A stretch of 64,000 nucleotides of DNA from positions 106,154 through 170,153 of the forward strand of contig JAGQDJ010000118.1 of assembly GCA_022885665.1 (NCBI GenBank), written 5' to 3'. The position numbers and the translations under genes were made by a program. The stretch is from Triops longicaudatus. Taxonomy: Eukaryota; Arthropoda; Branchiopoda; Notostraca; Triopsidae. Below the pieces are notes generated by a model, which ran no database searches, was not told the origin of the DNA, and saw only the letters and a list, made by a program, of their open reading frames with translations. Shown piece by piece: positions 46,926 to 58,799 of the stretch; position 1 is the stretch's first letter; every line of letters starts with the position of its first letter.

Positions 46926-48179
46926 ATAGTTTTCTTAACTTAATAGTTTTCAGTTGCTTTTTTATCCTTTTCTGTATCACTTTCTGTTATTCCAATTTCG
47001 CTGTCTACTGTTATCTGCTTTGTTATCTGTCTACTGTTATCTGAGTTGAACGGGATTTCCATTGTCGTAAAAAAACGTGAAAATACCCCGGAATTTTCGA
47101 ACGAATGGAACTTGAGTTTGGTTCGCCAAGTTACAGAACGGTCTTGTAACAAATTTCGTAGTTCAAGGGGCTATTGTTTGTTGCAATAGCTCACGTAATT
47201 CAACTTCCTACTAGGCTTGTTGCATGAACACGAATTGTCCTGCTTGTGAGGGAAAAAAAGTAAATGCCTCCATCTTTCCCATATGCAGCGCATTTTTCGG
47301 ATCTTTCTTATGCTCAAGTACGCAGGAACTGGTGAATGGGTATTGAGATATCCGTAGTCTTTTTTTTTTCGCGAGTCTTGTATGTTTCATTCCCTGGGCT
47401 CTAGTCGGTAAATTTTCTCTGACGCTTCCCCCTTTTTGTGTCCAGAAAAATAAAGAGAGAAAGAGAACTCTACATTAATACGAAAATGTTCATGTAGAGT
47501 GTGGTTCGTCTTAATACTTTGTAATAAATACATAATATAAGTGACACTTGTTACCAGGAAAAAGGTAGCTGTTTTTAGTTTTGAATTTTCAGCCATGTGA
47601 AACTATCAACTATATTGTAACAGGCTTAGATTGTATTATGATGCTAGTCAATAAAAATTACCAAAAATGTGTAAATAAGCTTACTTAAATCCTTACCTAG
47701 ACCTAGGCCACCTGTAACCTAACTTGACGAAATCTATTGTACTACTCTTTTATACGCCCCGTTAGATTACTGCTCCATTTTATTCGCTTTTTCCAGACCC
47801 AGATCTTTTCGTGAAATTTGTGCACCTCTTATCTTTGATAACGGTATATGAAGTAGTATTAATAAGAATTTTGCTGTAAAACAGGACCAATTTTGCAAAA
47901 AAAAAAAAAAAAAATACTTGGCTAAAAAGTGTGGTAGAGACAGAAAAATGGTAACTCCAGCCCCTTAGGCTACCACAACCTTTGCTGAGGATTAAGTATA
48001 AGACCTTTGAGGCATTCCTCATCTCATGATGCAATGAGTCAATGGAGACAATAATTGTCTGCATCTAGACAGACTAGACGCACATCGTCTAAACTGCGAA
48101 AACTGAGTTAAAAAACACAGGTTACCATTACAGTTAGTGTTTTCATCCGTTTGTTTTGGTTTCAAAAGCCTCCGGTGTA

Positions 48180-48245
48180 AAAGTATTTCCTAATTTAACG
48201 TAACTTAAGTCAATCTAACCTATATGATCCTAACCTAACCTAAAA
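48180..48245. repeat. Degenerate TAACCTA tract
   Basis: Contains aacgtaacttaagtcaatct, then gatcctaacctaacctaaa. Short and interrupted. Confidence 0.6.
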
Positions 48246-48670
48246 AGTCCCGGGGCGGATAATTATGAAGTACCAAATATTTTCTTAACGTAAGCAATTT
48301 CTGTTAAATTTGCGACAGCTACATTTGATAGGTGGTGACAATTGATTCAAGCAATGTTATATAGCCCGTATTGCCCAACATGTTTCTCCTTTAGGAGCTT
48401 TTACAAATTAGGTTATAAGGTTTGCTAATAGAAATTAGTCTACACTATTGGCACGATTCTAACTTTTGACCATGTTCAGAGAATCTTACCTTGTAAAAAG
48501 GACTTGCCCAGCTAATAAATAACGTCTTCTCTTCAGGAAAACCCAGCACTTCAAAAGGTATGATACTAGTTCCTCGTTTCCGCAAAATAAAACGTGCTGT
48601 GCTGAGCAGCGATACCAGGCGTTGTTTTGAAAATGGCGTCGACTATTGAAGTCACAGTGTGACGTTAGTA

Positions 48671-48790
48671 TTGGGTTGATCAATAAGTCCTCTCCGATTT
48701 TTATCGAAAATTTGAAGCGAACTTCTGTACAAGCAACGAGTATTTCTTCATGACATAAGATGGTTTTGTTGCGTCACATTAGCCCTACGA
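48671..48790 (+). mobile_element. Mariner-like terminal fragment
   Basis: Directly after TA, the sequence ttgggttgatcaataagtcc, then tctccgatttttatcgaaaa and gaagcgaacttctgtac, resembles the terminus of mariner-family transposons (TA target, TTRGGTTG.....ATAAGT). No inverted partner or transposase frame was found downstream, so it looks like a truncated end. Confidence 0.45.
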
Positions 48791-49508
48791 TCATATGAAT
48801 CGAAATTAACCTTCTTGCAGACCGCCTTCGTTTTATTTATTTTTTTTAAAAAATGAAGGAGGTCAATTTTTAAGCCATTTTTTTCCCAAGAGGGAATGAT
48901 GAAGAGAGCAGAAATGATGCTTGTCTGGCTGAGGAATGTTAGGGACTATAAGAAGAGTACATATAGGGAAATCGCATCAACGAGCTACGCCTGTTTTCTG
49001 TGGCTCGGGAGCCACAAGTCTGCTCATCTTACATAACCAACGGATTTTTTAAGTGTTACAAGACTTCCGTGTTAGACTCGGACAGTCGTTTGTATCTCCT
49101 GAACTGTCAGATGCGAATTTGAATCCTCCAAAGTTGTTAGTTTGTCCGTATCTACCCTAAAAGTGCGATCTGGTCGGCCGCCATTTTGAACGCTAAAATG
49201 TCAATCGTGAAACGTAAGGTTTGTTGATTTGGAACGCGATTCCGTGACTGTCAATACTAGCTCAAATATAATAGTTAGATTTCATATTGCTAATCGAAGT
49301 CAAATGATTTTAGGGCAAGTGACGCGAGCCCTATCGTAATAAAGACAGCAAGTTTCTCTCACACAGTATGAAGCCGTGAACGGTGGTGGTGTTTTTTCTC
49401 TGCTGACGTTAAATGACAAGGTGAAATCGAAAGACATCGCTGGATAGTCGTTCTTTTCTTTCGTATATTCTAAATCTATACTTTATTCGTACATGTAGAT
49501 GAAGAAGC

Positions 49509-49739
49509 ATGAAGAGTTGTACTCTATTAATTTTGGCTTGTTTGCCGCTGTTGTTTTGCTCTGCGAAGATCTATAGGCAGTTTTATCGGTCTTTTATGTC
49601 ACACGGCTTCTTTCTTAGCGAAAGTTGTCTAATAAGCCTTAGATCTTGCGTTTTGGGCGCCCCCAAAGCATCGCAGCAGTCCTCTGTGCCTCATCACAAA
49701 TACATGGAAAGTCGTTTTCGCATCACGGAAACCAATTAG
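49509..49739 (+). CDS. Possible small secreted protein, 76 codons
   Basis: The ATG-initiated frame begins MKSCTLLILACLPLLFCSAK, a textbook signal-peptide pattern: basic n-region, leucine-rich core, small residues at the expected cleavage site. The remaining 56 residues hold two cysteines and are basic (mature part starts about IYRQFYRSF). No homology recognised, and there is no nearby AATAAA to define a 3' end. The downstream half may be intron rather than exon. Confidence 0.25.
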   Translation: MKSCTLLILACLPLLFCSAKIYRQFYRSFMSHGFFLSESCLISLRSCVLGAPKASQQSSVPHHKYMESRFRITETN

Positions 49740-50479
49740 AACGCATTCTTTGACACTTCAAAGCCCTGGCAACGCTCCGTGCCGTTCAACTTGACTACAC
49801 ATAGTACAGATGGGCCAAAGGAAAGGCCTTTTATGTCTTACCTTTGCTAGGAAACTTGTGAGTGCTGCGACAAGACGGAAAAGGCTTCCAATATAGTACT
49901 GCACTGAATTGCCTTATTTTCACTGTCCCTCCTGTCGCTGGTGTCAATCGTTGTGCGTTATTTGTGTGGCACATAACTGGAAGACCAACAATTTTCAATT
50001 TGTCGTGAGAGAAGGAAAAAATGTTTTTTTGATTACACAGTTTTCTCGACGAGTGTTGTCGACAAACACGGGTTGATGTCCGGAACTGATGAAACCTTCT
50101 TTTTAGACAGCTTATTTTTCTTGTCTTTTGTTCTTTACTTCTTGATCTACGACACACATTTGGAGCAGCACGCACGCTTATTTACGATACTCGTATCTTT
50201 TCCTGATACAATCACTATTTTGAGAATTTCTACTTTTAAAAACGTTTATTTAATCATGACTGTAATTCATAAATAATATCCCCAAACGAAGGGATGTTGA
50301 ATGCGATGTTTCCTATTCCTTTCTTCCATGCTGAACGGCAGAGGCTTTCGTACGTTACTAGCATCTTAACTTAAATCTTATATGTTTCGGATTTAACTTG
50401 AATCTGCTGGCACAGCGTTTACTGCGACTTAGGCTGTAGGGAGTGAGCGTGTGTGATTGCGAGGTGACGAACTATCAAC

Positions 50480-50720
50480 AGATCAACTTTTCTGATCATA
50501 ATCATTTGAGGTGAATCACCGGTCGTGATCCGTGTTTACCAAACACTGATTGTGGATCATGATCCGTGATCCATGCATAAGAATTTTGATCCGGAAAGTC
50601 GATCTGTAGTCACGGATCACATTCTAAGATCACGATCCATATGACGGATCATGGATTAAATTATTCGTTTTTTGATCCCGAGTGACCTAAAGTAGCTTTG
50701 GATCGGGATCCGCCCATCTT
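50480..50720. repeat. Degenerate GATCCGT word array, block 3
   Basis: Runs of tgatcataatcat, ggatcatgatccgtgatcca, gatccggaaagtcgatc, cacgatccatatgacggatc and ggatcgggatcc. The half-palindromic GGATC/GATCC word alternates strand throughout. Confidence 0.65.
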
Positions 50721-52035
50721 TTGGTTTAATATTGACGGTTCGAAAAATACACTTTAGTTGGAGAAGGTCTCCCCGTTGTATTATGTGAAATATATTTAAT
50801 AGTTACTTAGGGAGTATGCTAGCCGTAAGAGGATTCGGTGTGGAGATGGTATTAAGAGTTCGAGCGAGCAGAAAGCTTCTTAATTGTATTATGCACATGT
50901 CGTAGTTTTTCGCACGCTCTCGTTCCTCATATTATGCAAATGAGCAGCTACAAAACTTATTCAAAAATAAAATTACTGTGTCGCTTATCCGAGACGAACT
51001 CGCAATGACCTTTCGCTCTTTTGACTCGCACGTCTTTTCATCGTTTTCATCTTTCTCTCGATAAAAAATGCTTCGCAAGGACCTAGTTGGTATCTGTACA
51101 TTTGTCATGGACATTATCTTAAGAAAACAAAATAGTATTCGTGCTCGTTTTCTTATATTTTCTTATATTAGTGCATCATAAAGACTGACATCTCTGTTGC
51201 ACTTTGTTTTTTTTTTTAAGTTACTTGGCACAAAGGTGCGTTATCTCACCCAGTAGAAACTTATATTTGTCCAGACCCAAGTCTTGAACATTGCAAAGAA
51301 AAAGATGGCTTCCTGTCATAGCAAAGCACTTAGCAATTCACAAGTCGAGTACGGTGTTACGAGCTTGCACCAAATTAGTCGATTCAGGTTATTCAAGTGA
51401 AAACGGAGTTAACCTGAGCAATTGAAACGTTTGGCAAACAAGTTGATAAAAAGAAAAACATAGATCAATCTCTAAATACTGGTTATGAACGTACAGCCAA
51501 ACGCAAATGTAATGTGAAGGGTTAAGAATTTTATTTTAAGTTTTTCCTGTGAAATTGGTCATGAAACAACAGTTAATTTACGCGATCCTACTCGGTAGGA
51601 TGAACAAACTGAGATCAAAACAGAATTTATTGTTACCGCTCAGTGAACATTTTTAGTCTACTCAGATTCTCGCTTAATGGGAACATCCATTGCTGCTACG
51701 AGTGAAGTTGCTAAAGCACACAACAGTTCCAGCGAGTGGAATATTAATTGTTGCTACCAGTAAAAGTTGTGAATGAAACGGCTACTGAACATCTAATCTT
51801 TCACTAGTGTTCGAGTTTAGCAGTTGAAATAGGGCAAACGGCCCTAAGCTCATAGAAAGGGCTTTCAGAGCCCTTCTGCGTGCGGGTCACCGAACATTCG
51901 AGAAGGGATAGCATGGGACGTTGTTTACACAAGTGGCGTATGAGGCAGCATTATTTGTAAATTAACATTTCATTTAAAAAAAAAACGCGTCAAAGCTGTT
52001 TTAAACATGAATGCGTTTTAGGACTAAGAATTATT

Positions 52036-52509
52036 TTGCACACACACACACACACAAAGGACATATGTACGATAAGAGCACATTTATTATTTCGTTCTGT
52101 TAAAAGCTACAAAACTTTGTTTGTTACTGAAACTTACCTAAGCCGTCTTAAATGTCCAGCACATGTACTCGGGGTATTAGCAACGATAAGTTCGCTGTCA
52201 GAGAATGTGGTAAAATTGGCATCAGTTTTTAAGGGCAATACGGTGAAAATTTGTCAAAAGCTTGCAAAATCGAGCATAAAGAAGGTGCGTATAAAGTGTC
52301 CCCAAACCGAAGCTTCGTTACCATGGTTTGAAACGTTCCCGTCTTTGAAACTTAATAAACCGGAGTGTGCGAATTGTCGTATTCAATTATTATTTCCTAG
52401 CGGAATCCAAAAAATAACGCTTCCTAAATGGACTCAAACGACAAGTTTCAGTTCGTGTAACATCAATGCTCAATTAAATTACCCAAAACAGTACATGTGC
52501 TCCAAATAA
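52036..52509 (+). CDS. Orphan ORF, 157 codons
   Basis: The frame is open for 157 codons in sequence of about 39 percent GC, where a stop is expected every 14-15 codons. The first nine residues derive from a CA microsatellite, so a true start would be later or spliced. The body is basic and contains the cysteine-bearing strings IKCPQTEASLPWFETFPSLK, NKPECANCRIQLLFPSGIQK and SSCNINAQLNYPKQYMCSK. No family recognised and no signal peptide or membrane segment. It could be a single-exon orphan gene, an exon or a chance frame. Confidence 0.3.
   Translation: MHTHTHTKDICTIRAHLLFRSVKSYKTLFVTETYLSRLKCPAHVLGVLATISSLSENVVKLASVFKGNTVKICQKLAKSSIKKVRIKCPQTEASLPWFETFPSLKLNKPECANCRIQLLFPSGIQKITLPKWTQTTSFSSCNINAQLNYPKQYMCSK
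52039..52056. repeat. (CA)9 microsatellite
   Basis: Nine CA units. They form the His-Thr start of the overlapping 157-codon ORF. Confidence 0.9.
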
Positions 52510-53949
52510 CACTAATTCAGATTTATCTGAGACATTTTTTCTTTTCTTGATACCTTCAGTCGTCTTAGCCACATCAGATAATACTATGTTCTGATAACCA
52601 GTTGTCAGTAACGACAGGAAAAAGGCGGAAACCACTGATATAAATTGGGGAGTTAAGTTAGATATACACGTGGGCAAATTTTAACCCAAAAGAATTTTCC
52701 TCTTTTTATGGAGCCACTAAGAGTTAATAACAGCCTTCGTCTCCTCTGGTAAAACTAAAAGAAAAAATCTTTCTATTTCTAGGCCCAACAGGCCTGATAG
52801 GCGACCAAAAAAATTCGTCTTATAGGTAACCGAGTTACAGAAATTCTCTTTCAAACGGAAATGAGAGTACCCGAGGAAATAGACTTAGTACGTGAAAGTT
52901 GTAAATGATCTTGAAAGAGGGAGGACGTTGTGTGCTTGCACCCTCTCTTACTCTGTTATCCGGGCCGAGAATTTCATTTCTAACGCAGTTAGTCGACACT
53001 TTGGGATAGACAACAACTTCAACGCTAACAGAACCAAAAATACGAGGCAAGGAGATTGGTGTAACCGTTTTTCTGAAGAGAAACAACCAAATTAAGAAAA
53101 AATAGCAACAAATAACAAAGACTTTGGAAGTTCCTGGTTCATATTTACTTTACCAGCCCGCCAAAATTGTCAGCGTCTCGAGTTCGGCGCTGTCACTGAG
53201 AGCTTGTAGGCCCTTTCGATAGTAAAATAATGCCTGGTGATGTATGTCTGTTTCCACATGAGGACAATAAAAGGAGGTAGAACACGAAAAATACGGAGAA
53301 GAGGAGTACTTGCACACCACAGTCGTATGGTAGAGAGCAGGAGCCCACCAAATTGTGGAGAGTTTTCTACTATTTTTCTCCCTTTTGCTTGTAACTTAAT
53401 GTTAACATTTGCTCATATTCCCACGCTTAAGACATGGGCGAAAGCAGAAAAATATTCCCTCCTACATCTTTTACCGCTATTCAAGCGACTCACCCCCCTC
53501 CACAAAAAGGTGAAAGGGATGAGATGACAGTTTCGTTCGCCTTCATTAGTCATCAGCGTTTCCACATGAGGCTTCAACCACCGAGACATTGACTGGCATG
53601 CTAGGCAAACCTCGGCTTATTTATGTTTAACACGATATTGGTTAGAGCTAAGAACACTCCACTGGTTTGAAATTCTACTTTGGCGACAATAATAAATAGT
53701 ACTCGCTTAGTAAAATAGAGTTTATGTAGTGAAATGTGTAAAAAAAAAGTAGAAAACGAGACAGCAAGTGAACAAGACGTAAATTAATAAATTAAAAAAA
53801 AAACATTCAATGTGACGCAGAAAAAAAAAATACAAGAAAAGACAAAAATTAAGTAAACAAATCAAACTCGATAGTTAAGCAATGGTAAAAATTCCAAGCA
53901 AATTAAGTTGGTTGCAAAGAAATCTGAATTCGCGGTTAGAGGGTAAAAA

Positions 53950-54170
53950 ATAATCGTTACCTAACTTAACCTAACCTTAAACCTAACTTTCTCTGAGCAG
54001 CAGAACCTAAGTTTACCAAACCCAACCTACCTTAACCTAACTTTGAATTAAACTTTAAACGAACTTTTTAATTTCTTTCAACGTAATTAGTCCATGCTGA
54101 AGTGACCTAATCAAACTTACCTTAACTAACTTTACATGCAAACTAACGTAACTGTAGCCTACTAGCTTAC
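53950..54170. repeat. Degenerate TAACCTA tract
   Basis: Includes cctaacttaacctaacctta, accaaacccaacctacctta and acctaatcaaacttacctta. It is followed within 40 nt by ttttatacgcccc. Confidence 0.65.
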
Positions 54171-56699
54171 CTGGAATAATGTTGCCTTACGTTTTATACG
54201 CCCCAAAAATGAATTTTGCAAATAACAGACTGCCTGGAATCAAAGTACACAAACATGCCACAAGTGAATGTAACATACCAGCTCCTTAACACAATGAACG
54301 AAAAAGTAAATCAATAAAAATGTCGAAGACGTTCAAAAGGAAGAGAAGAAATACAGGGAGAGCCGTTTTAGCTCTGGAACAGACTTTGATTAGTATGCAT
54401 GGGAGTTTACGTTCATTACGTCCGTAATCCACGTCGCGGCGCTGCTGACGTGTCGTACCTTTACAGTCATTCTGTGGCTGAAGCACGTCTCGCCACTTCA
54501 GGTGAGAAGTGAACAGGTTCTAAAAGTCGCAGCCAGACCAGATTACCAATCTCAAGCTTTCCGTATATTGTGCTGCACCCAGAACACCACGTCTTGGCAG
54601 TTGCCAACCATGTCGTGCGTCCTTAATTGGACAGCGCCAGGACAAGGAAAAACTAACGTTAATTTTACACAATACAGCTCCAATTCTCGGAAACCCTGGT
54701 TATGGAACTTCCCACCATGTCGAATCTACTTGCCAACATTACTAATACTTTTATTTTCGCTTGCGTACTGAGCCTATTATATTTGGAGACGTATAATCAA
54801 TTGTGATCCTTACCTTGAGAGTAGAACCTCTGATTCGCTTGAAGTATAAAACAACTTACGCGTGTTAAAATCTTTCGTTCCTAAATAGTAAATAAAGTGC
54901 TGCTGTATAGTTCGCATACAAATTATCCCAACGAAAAACGACTGTAGCTCTGTACTAAGAACAGTAGGCTTACACTTAGGTACTATACTGTTTTCAACGT
55001 AAGACACATCCAAATAGTAAACAAATGAATGCCTGTACAAAAGTTCAGATCCGAAAAATAACCAACTGTCGTATTCTATATATAAAAAAAGAAAGAAAAA
55101 ATACGGTAGTGGAAATACACGCTAAGGGAGGAAGGGTCTGATGAGAAATCGTAGGGTTCCGTAACATATATTTGATGTAGTTTTTCTTGTCCAAAAGTTA
55201 TTACTCCAGCGGGCAAAGAAAGAAGGCAATTTCGTTGATACTATACCGTAAACAAAGGGACACCTCGGTAACGTTACAGAACTAAGGAATATCACCGATA
55301 CACCACCCGTCAACCCGCCAATTCGTCAACTTGCCCCACGGTGTCAACTAACTCCTCAAGTTTTCGCCTGTCATGAGAGTCAGTACTGTCTGTCTCTTCC
55401 GCAAACGCACAATACAATAATCATCCAAACAAATCGATCCGACATAAGCTTAGATCTTTTCAGAACCATCAAAAAATGAATAACAAGGAATATTCCCATT
55501 CCAACACAGGAACAGTCAAAGGGCTCTGAGAACTTTCATGGTTACGTAACTGACAGTCCTCGTTCTTCCGTTCGAAATAGACAGCACAGGGCAAAATCGA
55601 GTGCTCGCACCGCAGGAGCTAATAGGCTATGGGAATTCATTGTAAACTAAATGTTCTCACTGCGCGTAGCGGCTAGATGGCTACATGAACTCAAATGACA
55701 GATTTCAGCTTGTGGAGACGCTCACGCAGTCGTGAAAATTAGAAATGGTACTCTTCTTTGTTTTTGGAACAAAAACTCCATTGCATCAAGCATCTATGGA
55801 CAAAGGCAAAGTAAGCCCATTAATATTGCCAAGTTAATTTACAAGTTTCAGTCGAGACTCTCAAGTCAACTCAAATTATCACACGATGTATCCTGACCAG
55901 GGCAAATTTCAAGTGAATTAAGAAATAAAATGTCAACAATTTTACAAGCACTTTAACAAATTCAACTCACCATTCGCTTTTCATGGTGTTATTATGACGA
56001 ATTAAAAATAGCTATATGGGTTTACGCTAGTGCCACAGTTCGGCCTGAAGAGCGATTTCACTTCAGTTGAAATCAGTCAACATCGTATCGGACGAATAAC
56101 ATCATGCTACTTTTGAACAAGGGTCACCTAGTTGCCTTGATTTGCAGATCAACTCTGGAATAATGCCTGCACATACCAGCACCTTAATTTAATACTGCGA
56201 CTTGTGAAGCACAGTACTTCCTCTGGTAGCTATTCGCGCTATAATAATGGTACTGTGAGTCTTCGTAAGTGTATTTTTACCATGGGGCGAATTGCGCGTT
56301 AGTCTTTACGGCACTGCGTATCCACCGCCTAGCGCCCACGTTGTTGGGTGCACCGAGAAGCTGGGTAACTCCCCTTTTATACGTGCATCAGTGCTAACCC
56401 AAGTGTCTTTTGATGATCATGTGAGTCTGTAGCGATACTAATGCGCCCTAACATTGTCTCGTTCAGTCGCCAGGGTGATCGTATAATGCATGAACCCCTA
56501 CTTGGGTTTCTTTTCATCAACTTACGAAGCCGTGCAATAATAGTCAAGACTAGTTGCCCTTGCTACTGTAGTGTTGCAGTAATTGGAGTGTGACTTCGTT
56601 CATAAGCAACTTTTGTTTTATACTTGGGAGGAGAGAGGGTGCCAAGTGCTTTATATGCGCTACTCTCCCACTTAAGGTTTATCCCCCTTCACCCCTCTG
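54171..56699. other. Intergenic, nothing assignable
   Basis: Mixed-composition sequence with short frames (for example 54502-54771 plus and 54286-54486 minus) that share no motif or splice structure. A somewhat GC-richer patch at 56290-56400 was checked for tRNA-like folding without success. Confidence 0.5.
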
Positions 56700-56947
56700 T
56701 TGCCCTGCTAGCTAACATAGCCTATCCGAATTGTAGCAAATCATACCAAACTGAACCTAACTAAAACTTGAGTAACCTAAAATATGCTAACTACTACTAG
56801 CAGAACTTCAGTTAGCTTAGCTAAAACCAAACTCACCTAACTTTGAATTCCAAGCTTTGAAGTCACATTAATCGAACCCATCCTATATGGACCAACCTAT
56901 TTAAGTTAAACTAAATAATGAAATGCGCATAACCTAACATAATTGAA
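56700..56947. repeat. Degenerate TAACCTA tract
   Basis: Words such as aacataaccta, ctgaacctaactaaaacttg, gcataacctaacataattga. Directly precedes repeat A copy 2. Confidence 0.6.
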
Positions 56948-57838
56948 CCTAGGCTTGTGCGTAAACCTGAAATAAAAGGATTTAATCGAAGTCCAACTCT
57001 TTTCACTCCGTTAAAAGCAATTGCAACTCCAAGTCCTAGTCTCTCTTTTGACCTAAAACCAGTTCCAGTTCCAAATCCAAGTCTTTGTACTAACTTTATA
57101 TACAAGTTCAAATCAAAGTCCAGTTCCTAGCAAAGGAATTAAACAAGTCCGTTAAATACATTTCCATACAATCTGACAAGTGTTTACAGTACTTTTAGTG
57201 TTTGAAGAATACTGAACCCTCGTTCATCACTGAATACATTTTTCATTGTATCACAAAAACATGAGATTCTCAGGCATCCACAGCAATTCTTCAAGCGAGT
57301 AACCGTTTGCAAAGGTGCTACATTAATACTTATAAACGCAGGTCTTCATTTTTTGGCCAGACTTCGCTGTAGACTGATTGATTAGAAATAAATAAAAGTT
57401 TATATTGGATTCGTTGAGCTATCCCTTTCCACTAGCTGAATTCTTAGAAGCTTAGAAGTGAAGGCAGTCTAGAACAAGTTAAATCCTATTTTGCCTTATT
57501 TGACCTAATTAGCACATTTCAACTTTTGCCTCTTTCTAAAGAGAAAAGTATAGGTTGGCTGTGTCACTGGTGCCTTGCGAAAATGTTAACTTGATTCCCA
57601 TTGAACTTTCTAGAAAGGAGACAATATTTTTCTTTCGACATGCAAACCCTCTAGGGTTAAAATCCAACTCCCTTCCAAGTTCATCTCATACAGTTGATGC
57701 CAATTTATGTGCAAGTTCAACTCGCTTATAAAAAAATTGTTGTCGAACTTGACCAATTCCTAAACGCACCATAAAATAGTCTTGATCTGACTTAAGTACA
57801 AATCAACTCCCAATTCCTTACAAGTCTGATTTGAACCT
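56948..57838 (+). repeat. Dispersed repeat A, copy 2 (about 890 bp)
   Basis: Same orientation and order as 27980-28865. It is embedded between two degenerate TAACCTA tracts, one ending just before it and one starting where it ends. The absence of terminal inverted repeats or LTRs leaves its class open. Confidence 0.85.
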
Positions 57839-57990
57839 AACCTAATTGAAACAACCACTAATTTTACTGGATCCAATAAAATTTATACAACAGCTAAGCC
57901 AAGTAAAACATATCGATCCTGACCTAACCTGCCAAAAGTAACCTAACCTAACTAAATCGAAACTAATTAAACCTTTTTACTCTATTTCAT
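57839..57990. repeat. Degenerate TAACCTA tract
   Basis: Begins where repeat A copy 2 ends, with ctaacctaattgaaacaacc, then gatcctgacctaacctgcc and aacctaacctaactaaatcg. Confidence 0.6.
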
Positions 57991-58393
57991 AGTGTTCAAC
58001 CGAGGCATGCATACATAAACCATGGGAAGGTTGACACAAAAGTTAAATTGGGCCAGAACAGTTGAGTTACATTAAGCTAGTTAAGTTTCAGTATGTTAAA
58101 CTACACCAAAGTTAGATTTAGAGAAGCTTATGAAATTCATTTATGCAGATTTGCCTGTGAAGTCGTTCGATAAGCAAACACGAAAAATTTAAGGGTGGAG
58201 ATATGACCGAAAACCCTTTCGTGTCATGCCATTCGTTAGACACCATGACTTCACATCTTCCCATAAAACCTTAAGTCTCAAGTTGAAGTTTTCAATCCAT
58301 AAAGTAGAATTAGATTTTTCTCCCCCTTTATCAAAGATCACGCTGTGTTTATTACTGTAAAACTTAGGCAAAAGGCAAATGTCAGATGCATTA

Positions 58394-58722
58394 TTATAGC
58401 AGCCAGAGAAATGTTTTTAGTGCTCTTCGCTTCCCCAAACGAAATTCAAAAGTAAAGTCGTTAAGACTACAAAGGCGTGTATAGCGTGTTAGGGAAAGGG
58501 GTGCAACTATTAAAGGAGGGGCTATGAAAAGGAAAAAAGTGAAAGAGTTGAAAAAACGGGGTTTTCTCCACAACTCCCCCAAGGGACTTTTGCGAACGTC
58601 TTGGGGCTTAGATTTTTCAATAGCTAATGCACCGCGTGCATCATTAACAGCTGTGTCAAGTTTGACACGAAAAGCTTGCAGCAGTCTTTCGACGTCCTCG
58701 GCGTCAGTCGTCGCCGACTCGG
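58394..58722 (-). other. Candidate 3'-terminal coding exon, minus strand
   Basis: After an acceptor (ttacctgcag|ccgagt) the frame is open for 109 codons to a stop at 58394, with AATAAA at 58353-58348. The first part looks genuinely protein-like: TTDAEDVERLLQAFRVKLDT, AVNDARGALAIEKSKPQDVR, KSPLGELWRK, a heptad-like helix. The later part is hydrophobic (FTFFLFIAPPLIVAPL) and less convincing. The plus strand is also open (58524-58787) and has a caggtaa donor at the same junction. Unrecognised. Confidence 0.3.
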
Positions 58723-58799
58723 CTGCAGGTAATTTTCTCGGCACGCAAAAGTTTTTAAAAGGTTCGTTTCTTTCAAAGTCAAAATAATACTGCAAAATG

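Noticed and set aside
49842..49976. Minus-strand exon with a good GTAAG donor
   Set aside because: Two frames are equally plausible and no acceptor has a clear pyrimidine tract; too ambiguous to list.
54286..54771. Possible retroelement integrase tail (GNLVWLRLLEPVHF)
   Set aside because: A single short resemblance with no other pol motifs around it.
56290..56420. tRNA or other Pol III gene
   Set aside because: GC-richer patch, but no cloverleaf with a plausible T-loop, anticodon arm or terminator could be placed.
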